64,000 bases of DNA from an uncultured Sphingomonadaceae bacterium (GCA_947499975.1 CANMQE010000003.1:62001-126000), one strand, 5' to 3'; counted from the first letter of the stretch, positions 16,945-26,509 are shown. A program made the numbers and translations. The notes: generated from the sequence alone by a model not told the origin.

Positions 16945-19671
16945 ATGAAGCCGGTTTTACGTCAGTCTATTGCCCATGGTGCGCTGGCCTGCGCACTGCT
17001 CGGGATGCCTTCGCTTGCCCTCGCGCAGGATGCGAACGATGCAGAGGTTGCCAGTGACGAGCAGAACGCGAACAGCAATGTCATCGTGGTGACGGCGCAG
17101 GGCCGCGCGCAGGAACTGGCCGACGTGCCGATCGCCGTCTCTGCCATTTCCGGCGAGATGCTGGAACAGTCCGGCACCACCGATATCCGCGAACTGAACC
17201 AGATCGCCCCTTCGCTGCTGGTGTCCTCCACCGGTAACGAGGCGAACGGCTCCGCTCGAATTCGCGGTATCGGCACGGTGGGCGATAACGCCGGCCTCGA
17301 AAGCTCGGTCGCGGTGTTCATCGACGGCGTCTACCGCTCGCGCTCGGGCAATGCGTTGTCGGAACTCGGCCCGATCGAGCGGGTGGAAATCCTGCGCGGA
17401 CCGCAGGGCACGCTTGGCGGGCGCAATTCCACCGCCGGCCTCATCAACATCTACACGGCCCCGCCAGAGTTCGACCTCAGCGGATACGGCGCCTTCACCT
17501 ATGGCAATTACGATGCAATGCGGTTCGAGGCCGGGTTCAACGCCCCGCTCAGCGATACCGTGGCAGCGCGTGTCGACGGCGTGTATTTCAAGCGTGACGG
17601 TTTCTACAACGACGTGATCAACGACGTCGATATCAACGACCGCGACCGTTACCTCGTGCGTGCACAGGCCCTGTTCGAGCCGAGCAGCGATCTCAGCTTC
17701 CGCCTGATCTTCGACTATTCGAAGAAGGATGAGGCCTGCTGCGCTGCCACCTTCGTGCAGCCGGAATTCGCGCCGCTTGCCGTGCTCAGCCCCGGCCTCG
17801 ATCCGTTCGTGAAGCCGCAGCCCGGCGGCCCCGCGCTCACCAGCACGCAAAACCCGATCATCAACGTGCTACTCGGCCTCGGCCAGGATCCCCGCGCGCT
17901 GAGTCAGGACACCTTCGACCGCGATCTCTACGTGACGCCGGGCCGTTCCTACGATGGCGAAACGGAGGACTGGGGCGTTTCGGGCGAACTGAACTGGCGC
18001 TTTGGCGACATGAACCTCACCTCCATCACCGGCTATCGCGACTATTCGAACTTCCAGGGGTCGGACACCGATTACACCATGGTGGACCTTCTCTATCGCG
18101 CGCCCAACGAATTCGGCGGCGCGCGCGCGTTCGAAACCTTCACGCAGGAACTGCGCCTCAACGGCGCGGCCTTCGATGAAAGGCTGGATTGGCTGGTCGG
18201 CGCCTATTACGCCAACGAGAGTCTGCGCTCGCAGGACAATCTGCGCTTCGGCACGCAATACGGCACTTTCGCAAGCTGCCGCATCGCGCTGGCCGTGAAC
18301 CCCGCGCTGGCAAATCCATCTGCCGACAACTGCCTCGGCCCGAACGTGGCGGCCCTTACCGGGGCCAATGGCGGAGCGGGCGCGTTCGGCCCGGCAACGC
18401 CGCTGGTGATCGCCGGCATCAACACGCTGGCGCAGGTGCGCGACGTGGGTGGCACGGGCGACATCTACGATCAGGAGAGCGAGAACTTCGCGATCTTTAC
18501 CCACAACATCGTGCACCTGACCGACACGCTCGACCTGACGCTGGGCGTGCGCTACACCAGCGAGCAGAAGGATTTCACCGCCACTTTCGGCAATGACAAC
18601 ACCTTCTGCCCGGCCAACCGCCAACTGCTGTCTCCGCTGTTGCAGGTGCCGTCACTGGCGGCGCTGGCGGGTGGCATCATCGGCCTGTCGTGCCAGGGCA
18701 ATTCCACCGCCGAACTGGACGGGGTCTCGATCGCGGATTCGCGGGATGAGGACGAATTGACCGGCACCGCCGTCCTCTCGTGGCAGCCCAATCCCGATCT
18801 GCTGCTCTACGGCAGCTATTCGCGCGGCTACAAGGCAGGCGGTTTCAATCTTGACCGCTCCGCCCTTTCCAATCCCGTCCTCTTCAACGTCAACACGGTG
18901 GATGCATCCGGCCTGCAGTTCGAAGAGGAGACGGTGGACGCATTCGAGCTGGGCATGAAGTACACCAGCGGCCTGTTCACCGCCAGCGTGGCCGCGTTCC
19001 ACCAAGAGTTCTCGAACTTCCAGCTCAACACGTTCAACGGCACGGTCTTCCTCGTGCAGAACATCAATTCGTGCAGCACCGATCTTGGCGGGGCCGACAT
19101 GGATGGCAGCGCCGCCACCGGCTCCTGCAGCCCGGATGACGTGCAGCCCGGCGTGGTGGCACAGGGCATAGAGCTGGAAACCACGCTCAACCCGATGCGT
19201 GACCTCGCGATGACGTTCGGCGTGACCTATGTCGATACCAGTTACGAGGACAATCTGATCGGCGGCGACGACGGCACTCCGCTGGATCCGGCGCTGCGCC
19301 TGCTGCCGGGAGACAATCTCTCCAACGCGCCGGAAACCACGGTGACCGGATCGATCAGCTACACCCCCGACATCGGCACCTCGGGCCTGCGCGGCCTGTT
19401 CTTCCTCAATGCCCGTTCGGTAAGCTCCTACAACACCGGTTCGGATCTGGCCTTTGGCAAGGAGCAGGAAGGCTTCGTAACGGTCAACGGCCGTATCGGC
19501 ATCTCCGGCAATGACCGTGCATGGTCGCTGGAACTGTGGGCGAACAACATCTTCGACAAGGATTATTCGCAGGTTGCGTTCAACACGCCGTTCGTCGCGC
19601 CGCAGCAGACATATTCGGTTTATCTTGCCGAACCGCGCACTTACGGGATCACCGTTCGCGCCGGTTTCTAA
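16945..19671 (+). CDS. TonB-dependent receptor
   Basis: A 908-residue outer-membrane receptor. Residues 1 to about 28 form a signal peptide ending in ALAQD; a TonB box NVIVVTAQ follows at about 46-53; the plug domain includes ILRGPQGTLGGRNSTAG near 150; the protein ends with a beta-strand signature GITVRAGF with terminal Phe, as needed for Bam assembly. It belongs to the iron-complex/vitamin-type fold that sphingomonads use widely for hydrophobic or aromatic substrates. The start at 16945 has GGGAGAG six bases upstream. Placement next to an acyl-CoA ligase and a thioesterase suggests uptake of the acid degraded by the neighbouring genes, but no substrate can be read directly. A strong terminator follows. 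Confidence 0.94.
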   Translation: MKPVLRQSIAHGALACALLGMPSLALAQDANDAEVASDEQNANSNVIVVTAQGRAQELADVPIAVSAISGEMLEQSGTTDIRELNQIAPSLLVSSTGNEANGSARIRGIGTVGDNAGLESSVAVFIDGVYRSRSGNALSELGPIERVEILRGPQGTLGGRNSTAGLINIYTAPPEFDLSGYGAFTYGNYDAMRFEAGFNAPLSDTVAARVDGVYFKRDGFYNDVINDVDINDRDRYLVRAQALFEPSSDLSFRLIFDYSKKDEACCAATFVQPEFAPLAVLSPGLDPFVKPQPGGPALTSTQNPIINVLLGLGQDPRALSQDTFDRDLYVTPGRSYDGETEDWGVSGELNWRFGDMNLTSITGYRDYSNFQGSDTDYTMVDLLYRAPNEFGGARAFETFTQELRLNGAAFDERLDWLVGAYYANESLRSQDNLRFGTQYGTFASCRIALAVNPALANPSADNCLGPNVAALTGANGGAGAFGPATPLVIAGINTLAQVRDVGGTGDIYDQESENFAIFTHNIVHLTDTLDLTLGVRYTSEQKDFTATFGNDNTFCPANRQLLSPLLQVPSLAALAGGIIGLSCQGNSTAELDGVSIADSRDEDELTGTAVLSWQPNPDLLLYGSYSRGYKAGGFNLDRSALSNPVLFNVNTVDASGLQFEEETVDAFELGMKYTSGLFTASVAAFHQEFSNFQLNTFNGTVFLVQNINSCSTDLGGADMDGSAATGSCSPDDVQPGVVAQGIELETTLNPMRDLAMTFGVTYVDTSYEDNLIGGDDGTPLDPALRLLPGDNLSNAPETTVTGSISYTPDIGTSGLRGLFFLNARSVSSYNTGSDLAFGKEQEGFVTVNGRIGISGNDRAWSLELWANNIFDKDYSQVAFNTPFVAPQQTYSVYLAEPRTYGITVRAGF

Positions 19672-19696
19672 GGCCAGCCGATCTTGCAACAACACG

Positions 19697-19730
19697 AAGG
19701 GTCGGGATGCATTCCCGGCCCTTCTTTTTA
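19697..19730 (+). terminator. Rho-independent terminator after TonB-dependent receptor
   Basis: An 11-bp stem (19697-19707 with 19713-19723, one G-T wobble) with a 5-base loop is followed by CTTTTTA. It starts 26 bases after the receptor stop and separates the receptor from the thioesterase gene. Confidence 0.85.
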
Positions 19731-19757
19731 AGGGGCACACAATTGCAGGAGACGCTC

Positions 19758-20639
19758 GTGAAGACCTTTGCCGACATGCTGACGCTGGAAGCAGCGGGCA
19801 AGGACAGCTGGATCGGCCCGCCCGGCCCCGGCGTTGGCAAGCGCCTGTTCGGCGGGCACGCGCTGGCACAGGCGCTGAAGGCAGCGTGCGAAGCCGAGAC
19901 AGAAGGCCGCATGCCGCATTCGCTTCACGCCCATTTCCTGCAGCCCGGCATGGCGGACAAGCCGATGCGTTACGATGTCACCGCGCTGGGCGCAGGCCGC
20001 AGTTTTTCGCGCTGCCGCGTGGATGCGATGCAGGGCGATAGCCATTTGCTGACGATGACGGTGTCCCTGCAGGTGGAGGAGGACGGCTTCGCCCATGCCG
20101 ATGGCCCGCCCGACGTGCCCGATCTCGCCAGCGCGCGGCGTGCCCTTGAAGAATGGCGCGAGGCGCAGGACAATCTGGACCGGATGCCGATCATCGGCGG
20201 GCTGGGCCTGAGGCCGGTGGAAGTGGTTCCGGTGAACGTGCAATCGCTGTTTGGCGGCGTGGCCCATCCGCCGCGTTCTGCCATGTGGATGCGTGCGCGC
20301 GATGCCGGCGATGCCGATGCGGCGATGGCGCGCGCCCAGCTTGCCTACGCGTCCGACATGCTGTTCCTGCGCAACGCCCTGCTGCCCCACGGCATCCGGC
20401 CGGGGGAGGAAGGGATACAGATCGCCAGCCTGGATCACGCGATGTGGTTTCACACCGCGCCCGATTTTTGCCAGTGGCACCTCTACGCAAGCGAGAGCCC
20501 CTGGGCCGGCAAGGCACGCGGATTGAGCCGCGGCCACTTCTTTGCCGAGGATGGCACGCTGGTGGCCAGTGTGGTGCAGGAGAACCTGATGCGCGTGGTG
20601 GGCGGCAGACCGGCGGAGATGCTGCGCGCGGGGCGCTGA
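19758..20639 (+). CDS. tesB: Acyl-CoA thioesterase II (TesB type)
   Basis: A 293-residue double hot-dog thioesterase that hydrolyses acyl-CoA to free acid and CoA. The N-terminal half has FGGHALAQAL near residue 31, and the C-terminal half has SLDHAMWFH near 222, whose Asp matches the catalytic Asp204 of E. coli TesB. VVQENLMR near the C-terminus supplies the Gln. GTG at 19758 is chosen because AGGAG lies at 19747-19751; the longer frame upstream overlaps the terminator. It may protect the CoA pool during growth on the substrates handled by the acyl-CoA genes to the left. It is close to, but separately expressed from, the receptor upstream. Confidence 0.92.
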   Translation: MKTFADMLTLEAAGKDSWIGPPGPGVGKRLFGGHALAQALKAACEAETEGRMPHSLHAHFLQPGMADKPMRYDVTALGAGRSFSRCRVDAMQGDSHLLTMTVSLQVEEDGFAHADGPPDVPDLASARRALEEWREAQDNLDRMPIIGGLGLRPVEVVPVNVQSLFGGVAHPPRSAMWMRARDAGDADAAMARAQLAYASDMLFLRNALLPHGIRPGEEGIQIASLDHAMWFHTAPDFCQWHLYASESPWAGKARGLSRGHFFAEDGTLVASVVQENLMRVVGGRPAEMLRAGR

Positions 20640-20672
20640 TCGAGCGAAGCTGCGAACAATCTCGCTAATGCG

Positions 20673-20685
20673 AATGATTATCATT
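20673..20685. promoter_or_regulatory. Fur box
   Basis: AATGATTATCATT is a perfect inverted repeat around TTA and matches the core of the classical Fur box; flanking bases extend the similarity to 19 bp (20670-20688). It lies 82-94 bases before the PepSY gene, so the iron-uptake unit downstream is probably repressed by Fur with iron. Confidence 0.75.
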
Positions 20686-20766
20686 GACGCGATGCGGAGC
20701 CGATCCTAGGTCGCCCGCATCGGGGCCATCCGATTCCCTACTCCGGCCCCGATGACCGGAGATTTC

Positions 20767-21924
20767 GTGAAGCGTTCGACGATCAAGGCCTGGTTCGTGG
20801 TGCACAAGTGGAGCAGCCTTGTCTCGACGCTGTTCCTGCTGATGCTGTGCGTCACCGGACTGCCGCTGATCTTCCACGACGAGATCGATACGCTGATCGG
20901 CGAGGATCACGATTCCGTTCTGGAGGGCACCCCGTCTGCCGAAGGCGGCCAGCCGCTGGACCGGATGGTGGCGAATGCCTTGGCCGAGCAGCCGGGCGAG
21001 GTGCCATTGTTCATGGCCTTCAGCCAGGACAGCCCGCTGCTGACCGTCACCACCGGCCCCACGCCCGATGCCGACAGCGCCGATATGACGCTGTTGTTCC
21101 TGGATCGGTCCACCGGCCAGCTTATCGGCCCCGCGCCTACGGGCGGGCTGATGGATTTCATCCTGCAATTGCACACGGACATGTTCCTGGGCCTGCCGGG
21201 AATGCTGTTCCTGGGCCTGATGGGCGCGCTGTTCGTGGCGGCGCTTGTCTCGGGCGTGGTGCTCTACGCGCCATTCATGCGGCGCCTGCCTTTCGGCACC
21301 CTGCGCACGACACGCAGCCCACGTGTAAAGACGCTGGACCAGCACAATCTGATCGGCATCGTCGCCTTGGGATGGATGCTGGTGGTGGGCCTTACCGGCG
21401 TGATCAATGCGCTTGCCGACCCCCTGACCGAAAGCTGGCAGAACGGCGAACTGGCCGAAATGACTGCGCAATACGCGGGCGAGCGGCCGGTCGACCCCGA
21501 CAACTACGGCTCGCTCGATGCGGCGATGGCGTCCGCGCAATCCGCGTTGCCGGGCCGTTCTCCGCAATTCATCGCTTTTCCCGGCGGCGACTGGAGCACG
21601 GGGCATCATTATGCCGTGTTCTTCCAGGGTGACCGACCGCTCACCCGCCACCTGCTCACCCCCGCGCTGATCGACGCACGCAGCGCGCAGCTTACCGATG
21701 CCGGCGCCATGCCCGCGCTGAACCAGGCGCTGATGATGTCCAAGCCGCTGCATTTCGGTGATTACGGCGGCCTGCCGCTGAAGCTGATCTGGGCCGCGCT
21801 CACCCTCGCCACGATCTGGGTGTTGTGGAGCGGCCTGCTGCTGTGGCTGCGCCGTTCACCGGCAAAGATCGAACGCCGGATCGACGAGATCGCCACGGGC
21901 GCTGCGCGGGGTATGCCGGTATGA
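20767..21924 (+). CDS. PepSY-associated TM helix domain protein
   Basis: A 385-residue inner-membrane protein with a first transmembrane helix near residues 14-38 (after the family signature VHKWSSL), further helices near 150, 195 and 345, and PepSY-type periplasmic segments between. Family members sit beside siderophore receptors and are thought to act in ferric-siderophore reduction or release at the inner membrane. GTG at 20767 is favoured by CGGAG six bases upstream and by the family N-terminus; ATG at 20752 adds five residues. The Fur box upstream and an ATGA overlap with the next gene place it in an iron-regulated operon with the receptor at 22167-24275. Confidence 0.9.
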   Translation: MKRSTIKAWFVVHKWSSLVSTLFLLMLCVTGLPLIFHDEIDTLIGEDHDSVLEGTPSAEGGQPLDRMVANALAEQPGEVPLFMAFSQDSPLLTVTTGPTPDADSADMTLLFLDRSTGQLIGPAPTGGLMDFILQLHTDMFLGLPGMLFLGLMGALFVAALVSGVVLYAPFMRRLPFGTLRTTRSPRVKTLDQHNLIGIVALGWMLVVGLTGVINALADPLTESWQNGELAEMTAQYAGERPVDPDNYGSLDAAMASAQSALPGRSPQFIAFPGGDWSTGHHYAVFFQGDRPLTRHLLTPALIDARSAQLTDAGAMPALNQALMMSKPLHFGDYGGLPLKLIWAALTLATIWVLWSGLLLWLRRSPAKIERRIDEIATGAARGMPV

Positions 21925-22136
21925 GCACCGTGCGTGTCGGTACTGCCCAGCCCCGTCAGCGCCGCCCGCGCGCCAGCGTATGGCGCGTGTTCGCGATGCC
22001 CGCGCTGTTGCTGGTCGCCAGCATTGCCGGGCTGGTGCTGGGCCTTACCGGTGACGGCCTGCCCGATGCGCTTTCGTGGGCGCTGCTTTCCATTCCCATC
22101 ATCCTTGCCGCCATCGCCTTCGCGCGCCGCGGCTGA
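21921..22136 (+). CDS. Small inner-membrane protein in iron-uptake operon
   Basis: A 71-residue protein with a basic, Arg-rich N-terminus (residues 1-22) and two predicted membrane helices (about 23-44 and 50-68). It starts in a 4-base ATGA overlap with the PepSY gene, so it is translationally coupled to it, and it precedes the siderophore-type receptor by 30 bases. Small proteins of this type are frequent in sphingomonad PepSY-receptor operons. Its function is not known; a partner subunit of the PepSY protein is a reasonable guess from the coupling. No catalytic or metal-binding residues are visible. Confidence 0.82.
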   Translation: MSTVRVGTAQPRQRRPRASVWRVFAMPALLLVASIAGLVLGLTGDGLPDALSWALLSIPIILAAIAFARRG

Positions 22137-22166
22137 CGCCATTTTCTCAAGTTCGAAGGATCATTC

Positions 22167-24275
22167 ATGCGCGCCTATCTCACCACCCTCCCGGCATTTG
22201 CCATCGCTGCCGTGCTGGCCAGCCCCGCCGCCGCGCAGGAGGAGGACGAGACCACCATCATCGTGACCGCGCAGCGCGACAACGCTACCCAGATCGTGAA
22301 CGGCGGCAATGCCGGCGTGCTGGGCGACAAGTCCGCCGAGCACCTGCCCTTCTCAATCCGCAGTTTCGACGAGACGCTGATCTACAACCAGCAGCCCCTG
22401 ACCATCGGTGATGTGCTGGACAACGATCCCACCGTGCGCACCACCTATGGCTTCGGCAATGCGGCCGAACAGTTCGTGATCCGCGGCTTTGCCCTCTTCG
22501 GCGACGATGTGGGCGTAAACGGCCTGTACGGCATCGCCCCGCGCCAGTTGATCGCACCCGAACTGTTTGACGAGGTGCAGGTGCTGAACGGGGCCACCGC
22601 CTTCCTCAACGGCGCGGCGCCCGGCGGATCGGGCCTTGGCGGCAGCGTGAACCTGCAATTGAAGCGTGCGGGCAATGAGAACATGGCGCGCGCCACCGCC
22701 AGTTTCGTGGGCGATGCGCATCTCGGCGGCAGCTTCGATGTCTCGCGCCGCTTCGGGGCCGGCAATGAATTCGGCGTGCGCGTGAACGGCGCCTATCGTT
22801 CTGGAGAGGTATCGGTGGACCGCGAGGATCGCCGCACGCAGGTGCTGGGAGCAGCCTTCGATTACGACAGCGGCCCGCTGCGCGCCGCGCTGGACCTCGC
22901 CTATCAGGAAGTGCGCGTCGATTCCCTGCGCCCCAAGGTGACGCTGGCGGGCTTCATCCCGGACGTGCCCGATAGCAACGCCAATTACGCGCAGGATTAC
23001 AACTACACCGAACTTCGCGACATCTTCGGCACGCTGTCGCTGGAATACGATCTGGGGCCGCGCGCGCTGGTGTATGCCAAGGCAGGCGCGCGTTCCGGCG
23101 ACGAGGAAGGTATCTACGGTGGCATCACCGTGACGGACCGCGTCACCGGCGACGGGACGAGCGGGTTCCACTCCTTCATCCCATACGAACAATCGAACCA
23201 GGCGGCAGAAGCAGGCGTTCGCGCCGGTTTCGATCTTGGCCCCACCACGCACGAGATCAATTTCGGCGGCAATGCCATCTGGCAGGAAGACCGCACGGCT
23301 TACGATTTCTTCAGCCCCTTCGACACCAATCTCTATGATCCGGTGCTGGTGGATCCGCAGCCGACCGCCTTCGTGGGCGGCGATCTGGACGATCCCTTCC
23401 CCATCACGAAGCGCGAACTCACCAGCCTGTTCGTGTCCGACACCATCGGCTTTGCCGACGATCGCATCCTGCTGACAGGCGGCGTGCGCTATCAGGAAAT
23501 CCAGGTCGACGTGTTCAGCTATTTCGGCGGCACGCTGGATACCAGCTATGACGAGGATCGCTGGACGCCGGTGGCCGGGCTGGTGGTGCAGCCGGTGGAG
23601 GGCGTTTCGCTTTACGCCAACTATATCGAGGCGCTGCAACAGGGCCCGCGGGCGGCGGTCGATCCGCTGCTGGGCAATTCGGGCGCAGTGCTCGCCCCGC
23701 GCGTTTCGGAGCAATACGAGATCGGTGGCAAGGTGGCGCTTGGCCCGCTGTTCGCTTCGCTGGCGCTGTACCGGATCGAAAGGCCCGGCGAAGGCGTGAT
23801 CGAAGAGGGGGGCCAGCCGATCTTCGCCTATGTCGGGGAAGAACGGCACGAGGGCATCGAGCTGACGCTGAATGGCGAGGTTACGCCGGGGCTTCGCATC
23901 ATCACCGGCCTGGCGCTGACCGGCGCCGAATTCGACACCGGACTGGAAGTGATCGGCGTGCCCGATGTTACCTTCAACGCCAATGCCGAGTGGGATCTGC
24001 CCTTCCTGCGCGGCGCAACGTTGACGGGGCGCGTCACCCACACGGGCGAACAGGCGGCAGACAGTGCGGGCGCACTGATGCTGGAAAGCTGGACGACGGT
24101 GGACCTTGGCGCGCGTTACGTGTTCGCGGCCGGCGACAATCCCGTTACCCTGCGCCTGACGGTCGATAACGTGACGGACGAAGCCTATTGGGCATCGGCG
24201 TTCGACACGTTCAATCCGGCCCTGCTGCAAGGCACGCCGCGCACGGTAAAGGCATCCGCCTCGATCGCATTCTGA
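22167..24275 (+). CDS. TonB-dependent siderophore-type receptor
   Basis: A 702-residue outer-membrane receptor of the FhuA/FecA-like siderophore class. A signal peptide ends near SPAAAQ (residue 23), the TonB box TTIIVTAQR is at about 28-36, and the plug includes DVLDNDPTVRTTYGFGN and VIRGFALFGDDVGVNGLYG. The protein ends in VKASASIAF with terminal Phe. It imports ferric-siderophore complexes using TonB energy. It is the third gene after the Fur box, following the PepSY and 71-residue membrane proteins, which fits iron regulation. The cognate siderophore is not evident and no biosynthesis genes are present, so xenosiderophore use is possible. Confidence 0.94.
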   Translation: MRAYLTTLPAFAIAAVLASPAAAQEEDETTIIVTAQRDNATQIVNGGNAGVLGDKSAEHLPFSIRSFDETLIYNQQPLTIGDVLDNDPTVRTTYGFGNAAEQFVIRGFALFGDDVGVNGLYGIAPRQLIAPELFDEVQVLNGATAFLNGAAPGGSGLGGSVNLQLKRAGNENMARATASFVGDAHLGGSFDVSRRFGAGNEFGVRVNGAYRSGEVSVDREDRRTQVLGAAFDYDSGPLRAALDLAYQEVRVDSLRPKVTLAGFIPDVPDSNANYAQDYNYTELRDIFGTLSLEYDLGPRALVYAKAGARSGDEEGIYGGITVTDRVTGDGTSGFHSFIPYEQSNQAAEAGVRAGFDLGPTTHEINFGGNAIWQEDRTAYDFFSPFDTNLYDPVLVDPQPTAFVGGDLDDPFPITKRELTSLFVSDTIGFADDRILLTGGVRYQEIQVDVFSYFGGTLDTSYDEDRWTPVAGLVVQPVEGVSLYANYIEALQQGPRAAVDPLLGNSGAVLAPRVSEQYEIGGKVALGPLFASLALYRIERPGEGVIEEGGQPIFAYVGEERHEGIELTLNGEVTPGLRIITGLALTGAEFDTGLEVIGVPDVTFNANAEWDLPFLRGATLTGRVTHTGEQAADSAGALMLESWTTVDLGARYVFAAGDNPVTLRLTVDNVTDEAYWASAFDTFNPALLQGTPRTVKASASIAF

Positions 24276-24327
24276 CGGTGCGGCGCCGGCTGGCACGGTC
24301 GGCGCCCTCCCGGTGCAGCCTGATTAG

Positions 24328-24342
24328 TTGATTAATCATGCA
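24328..24342. promoter_or_regulatory. Candidate MarR-family operator, site 1
   Basis: TTGATTAATCATGCA contains the perfect palindrome TGATTAATCA. It lies 53 bases before an aldehyde dehydrogenase start and matches 13 of 15 bases of a site beside the MarR gene (26434-26448). Confidence 0.5.
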
Positions 24343-24394
24343 GTGATCTGTAGGTGAGCGCCAGGCACACCTGCCGCCACGCCGGAGACAACAC

Positions 24395-25825
24395 ATGACC
24401 GAATATCCATCGCTGCACATGATTATCGACGGCGAGAAAGTGACCGCCGGTTCGCGGCGGACTTTCGATGTCGTCAATCCGGCAACGGGGGAGAGCATCG
24501 GTGCCCTGCCGCTGGCGGACGCGGCCGATCTGGATCGCGCGCTGGAGGTGGCCAGGCGCGGCTTTGCCCTCTGGCGCAAATCCACCCCGCAGGAACGCGC
24601 GAGCGTGCTGAGCGGCGCGGCACGCCTGATGGTGGAGCGGAGCGAGGATCTGGCCCGCATCGCCGCGATGGAACAGGGCAAGCCGCTGGCCGAAAGCCGC
24701 ATCGAAGTGATGATGAACGTCGGCCTGTTCAACTTCTACGCGGGCGAATGTTCGCGCCTCTATGGCCGCGAACTGGTGCGCCCCGTGGGCCAGCGTTCCA
24801 CCGTGCGGTGGGAGCCTGTCGGCCCCGTCGCCGCTTTCGCGCCGTGGAACTTTCCCCTCGCCAATCCGGGCCGCAAGCTGGGCGCGCCGATCGCGGCGGG
24901 CTGCTCCGTTATCATGAAAAGCGCCGAGGAAACGCCCGCATCGGCGCTTGGCGTGCTGCAATGCCTGCTGGATGCAGGGCTGCCCAAGGAAGTTGCGCAG
25001 GCGGTGTTCGGCGTGCCGGACGAGGTGAGCCGCCACCTGCTCGGCTCTCCGATCATCCGCAAGCTCAGCTTCACCGGATCGACCACTGTTGGCAAACACC
25101 TCGCCAAGCTGGCGGCTGAGAACATGCAGCGCACCACCATGGAACTGGGCGGCCACGGGCCGGTGCTGGTGTTCGATGATGCCGATATCGACAAGGCTTT
25201 GGAAACCGCCGTGGGCGGCAAGTTCCGCAATTGCGGACAGGTCTGCGTTTCTCCCACCCGCTTCATCGTGAAAGAGGATGTGTTCGAGAAATTCCGCGAC
25301 GGTTTCATCGAAGGCGCAAAACGCCAGGTGATCGGCAGCGGGCTGGACGATGGCGTCACCATGGGCCCGATGGCGAACCCGCGCCGCCCGGAGGCGATGG
25401 ACCGCCTGATCGCGGATGCGACCGACAAGGGCGCCGTGCTTGACACTGGCGGAACGCGCGTGGGCAATCGCGGCTATTTCTATGCGCCCACCGTGCTTTC
25501 CGAAGTGCCGCTGGATGCGGACATCATGACCGAGGAACCGTTCGGCCCCGTCGCCCTGATCAATGCCTTTTCAAACGAGGACGACATGATCGCGGAGGCC
25601 AACCGCCTGCCCTATGGCCTGGCCGCCTATGGCTGGACCAGCGACGTGCAGCGCCAGCGCCGCCTTGCCGACGAGATCGAATCCGGCATGATCGGCATCA
25701 ACAGCCATATGATCGGCGGGGCGGATGCGCCGTTCGGCGGCGTGCAATGGTCCGGCCACGGCAGCGAGGATGGACCCGAAGGCGTGCGGGCCTGCATGGT
25801 GGTGAAGGCCGTCCACGAGGGATAG
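24395..25825 (+). CDS. NAD(P)-dependent aldehyde dehydrogenase (succinate-semialdehyde type)
   Basis: A 476-residue aldehyde dehydrogenase that oxidises an aldehyde to its acid. The general base Glu250 lies in MELGGHGP and the nucleophile Cys284 in GQVCVSP; the dinucleotide-binding region PWNFPLANPGRKLGAP is near 150. Both catalytic residues are present. The layout is closest to the succinate-semialdehyde/2,5-dioxovalerate group, but substrate cannot be assigned. It converges on a MarR-type regulator 30 bases downstream, and its promoter region has a palindrome similar to one in the marR upstream region, so MarR control is likely. Confidence 0.94.
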   Translation: MTEYPSLHMIIDGEKVTAGSRRTFDVVNPATGESIGALPLADAADLDRALEVARRGFALWRKSTPQERASVLSGAARLMVERSEDLARIAAMEQGKPLAESRIEVMMNVGLFNFYAGECSRLYGRELVRPVGQRSTVRWEPVGPVAAFAPWNFPLANPGRKLGAPIAAGCSVIMKSAEETPASALGVLQCLLDAGLPKEVAQAVFGVPDEVSRHLLGSPIIRKLSFTGSTTVGKHLAKLAAENMQRTTMELGGHGPVLVFDDADIDKALETAVGGKFRNCGQVCVSPTRFIVKEDVFEKFRDGFIEGAKRQVIGSGLDDGVTMGPMANPRRPEAMDRLIADATDKGAVLDTGGTRVGNRGYFYAPTVLSEVPLDADIMTEEPFGPVALINAFSNEDDMIAEANRLPYGLAAYGWTSDVQRQRRLADEIESGMIGINSHMIGGADAPFGGVQWSGHGSEDGPEGVRACMVVKAVHEG

Positions 25826-25855
25826 CTGCGCCCCGCGGCAGCGGTGCAATCGCCG

Positions 25856-26341
25856 CTAGAGATCGTCCATCGCGGCCTGCACGGTGACGCGCAGCTTGTC
25901 GATCAGCGTATCGAGCTGCGCCACCTCCTCTGGCGACATGTCTCCGGTGATCTTCCGGTGAAAGTCGGCGCGCGTTGCCAGCACCTTGCGATACAGGCTC
26001 TCCCCCTCTTGCGTCAGCGACACCACCTGCACGCGGCGATCCTCCGCATGTTCGCGCCGCGACAGCAGGTTCTTCTGCTGCAGCCAGGATACCGCGCGGC
26101 TCACCTCCGCCCGGTCCGCCCATGCCTGCTGAGCAATCTGCCCCACCGTCGCCCCGCCGGGCGCGGTGCCCAGCCGCGCCATCACGCGCCACTGCGCATA
26201 GGAAAGTCCGAAGTTCTCGGAAAGCTGCCGGATGGTGAGGCGGTCCATGGCCTTTGCCAGCAGTGCCATGCGGAATGTCGGGAAATCGAGGTCGCACAGA
26301 TGCCAGCCCGGCAGTTGTGACGCTTGTGCTTCGCTATCCAT
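25856..26341 (-). CDS. MarR family transcriptional regulator
   Basis: A 161-residue winged-helix regulator. The recognition region TVGQIAQQAWADRAEVSRAV and the wing SRREHAEDRRVQVVSLT are typical of MarR proteins, flanked by helical dimerisation segments. ATG at 26341 is used; a TTG at 26353 in the same frame would add four residues but leaves only two bases after its AGGA site. The gene is divergent from a GMC oxidoreductase operon and convergent with an aldehyde dehydrogenase. The intergenic region carries a palindromic element resembling the one in front of that dehydrogenase. It probably represses these alcohol/aldehyde oxidation genes until an aromatic or aldehyde ligand binds. Confidence 0.9.
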   Translation of the reverse strand: MDSEAQASQLPGWHLCDLDFPTFRMALLAKAMDRLTIRQLSENFGLSYAQWRVMARLGTAPGGATVGQIAQQAWADRAEVSRAVSWLQQKNLLSRREHAEDRRVQVVSLTQEGESLYRKVLATRADFHRKITGDMSPEEVAQLDTLIDKLRVTVQAAMDDL

Positions 26342-26432
26342 ATCGTAAGCCAAATCCTGCGTTTGCCGGGTGGATCATGCGCCACGTTGCAGTCGCGTGT
26401 CTATACAGCTACACGCCGAACTTCCAAGAATC

Positions 26433-26456
26433 ATTGATTAGTCATGTAATATCAAT
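26433..26456. promoter_or_regulatory. Candidate MarR-family operator, site 2
   Basis: TTGATTAGTCATGTA (26434-26448) resembles the site at 24328. Wider arms ATTGAT (26433-26438) and ATCAAT (26451-26456) make a 24-bp inverted repeat. It lies between the divergent marR and GMC operon starts, as expected for an autoregulatory operator. Confidence 0.5.
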
Positions 26457-26509
26457 GGCGGGACATGGCGCGGACGATACCGCGTCAGAACATCGGGAAG
26501 AGTGAAACG

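Noticed and set aside
22353..24296. 647-codon minus-strand frame opposite the siderophore receptor
   Set aside because: Covers a receptor with signal peptide, TonB box and terminal Phe; the antisense product has no recognisable features.
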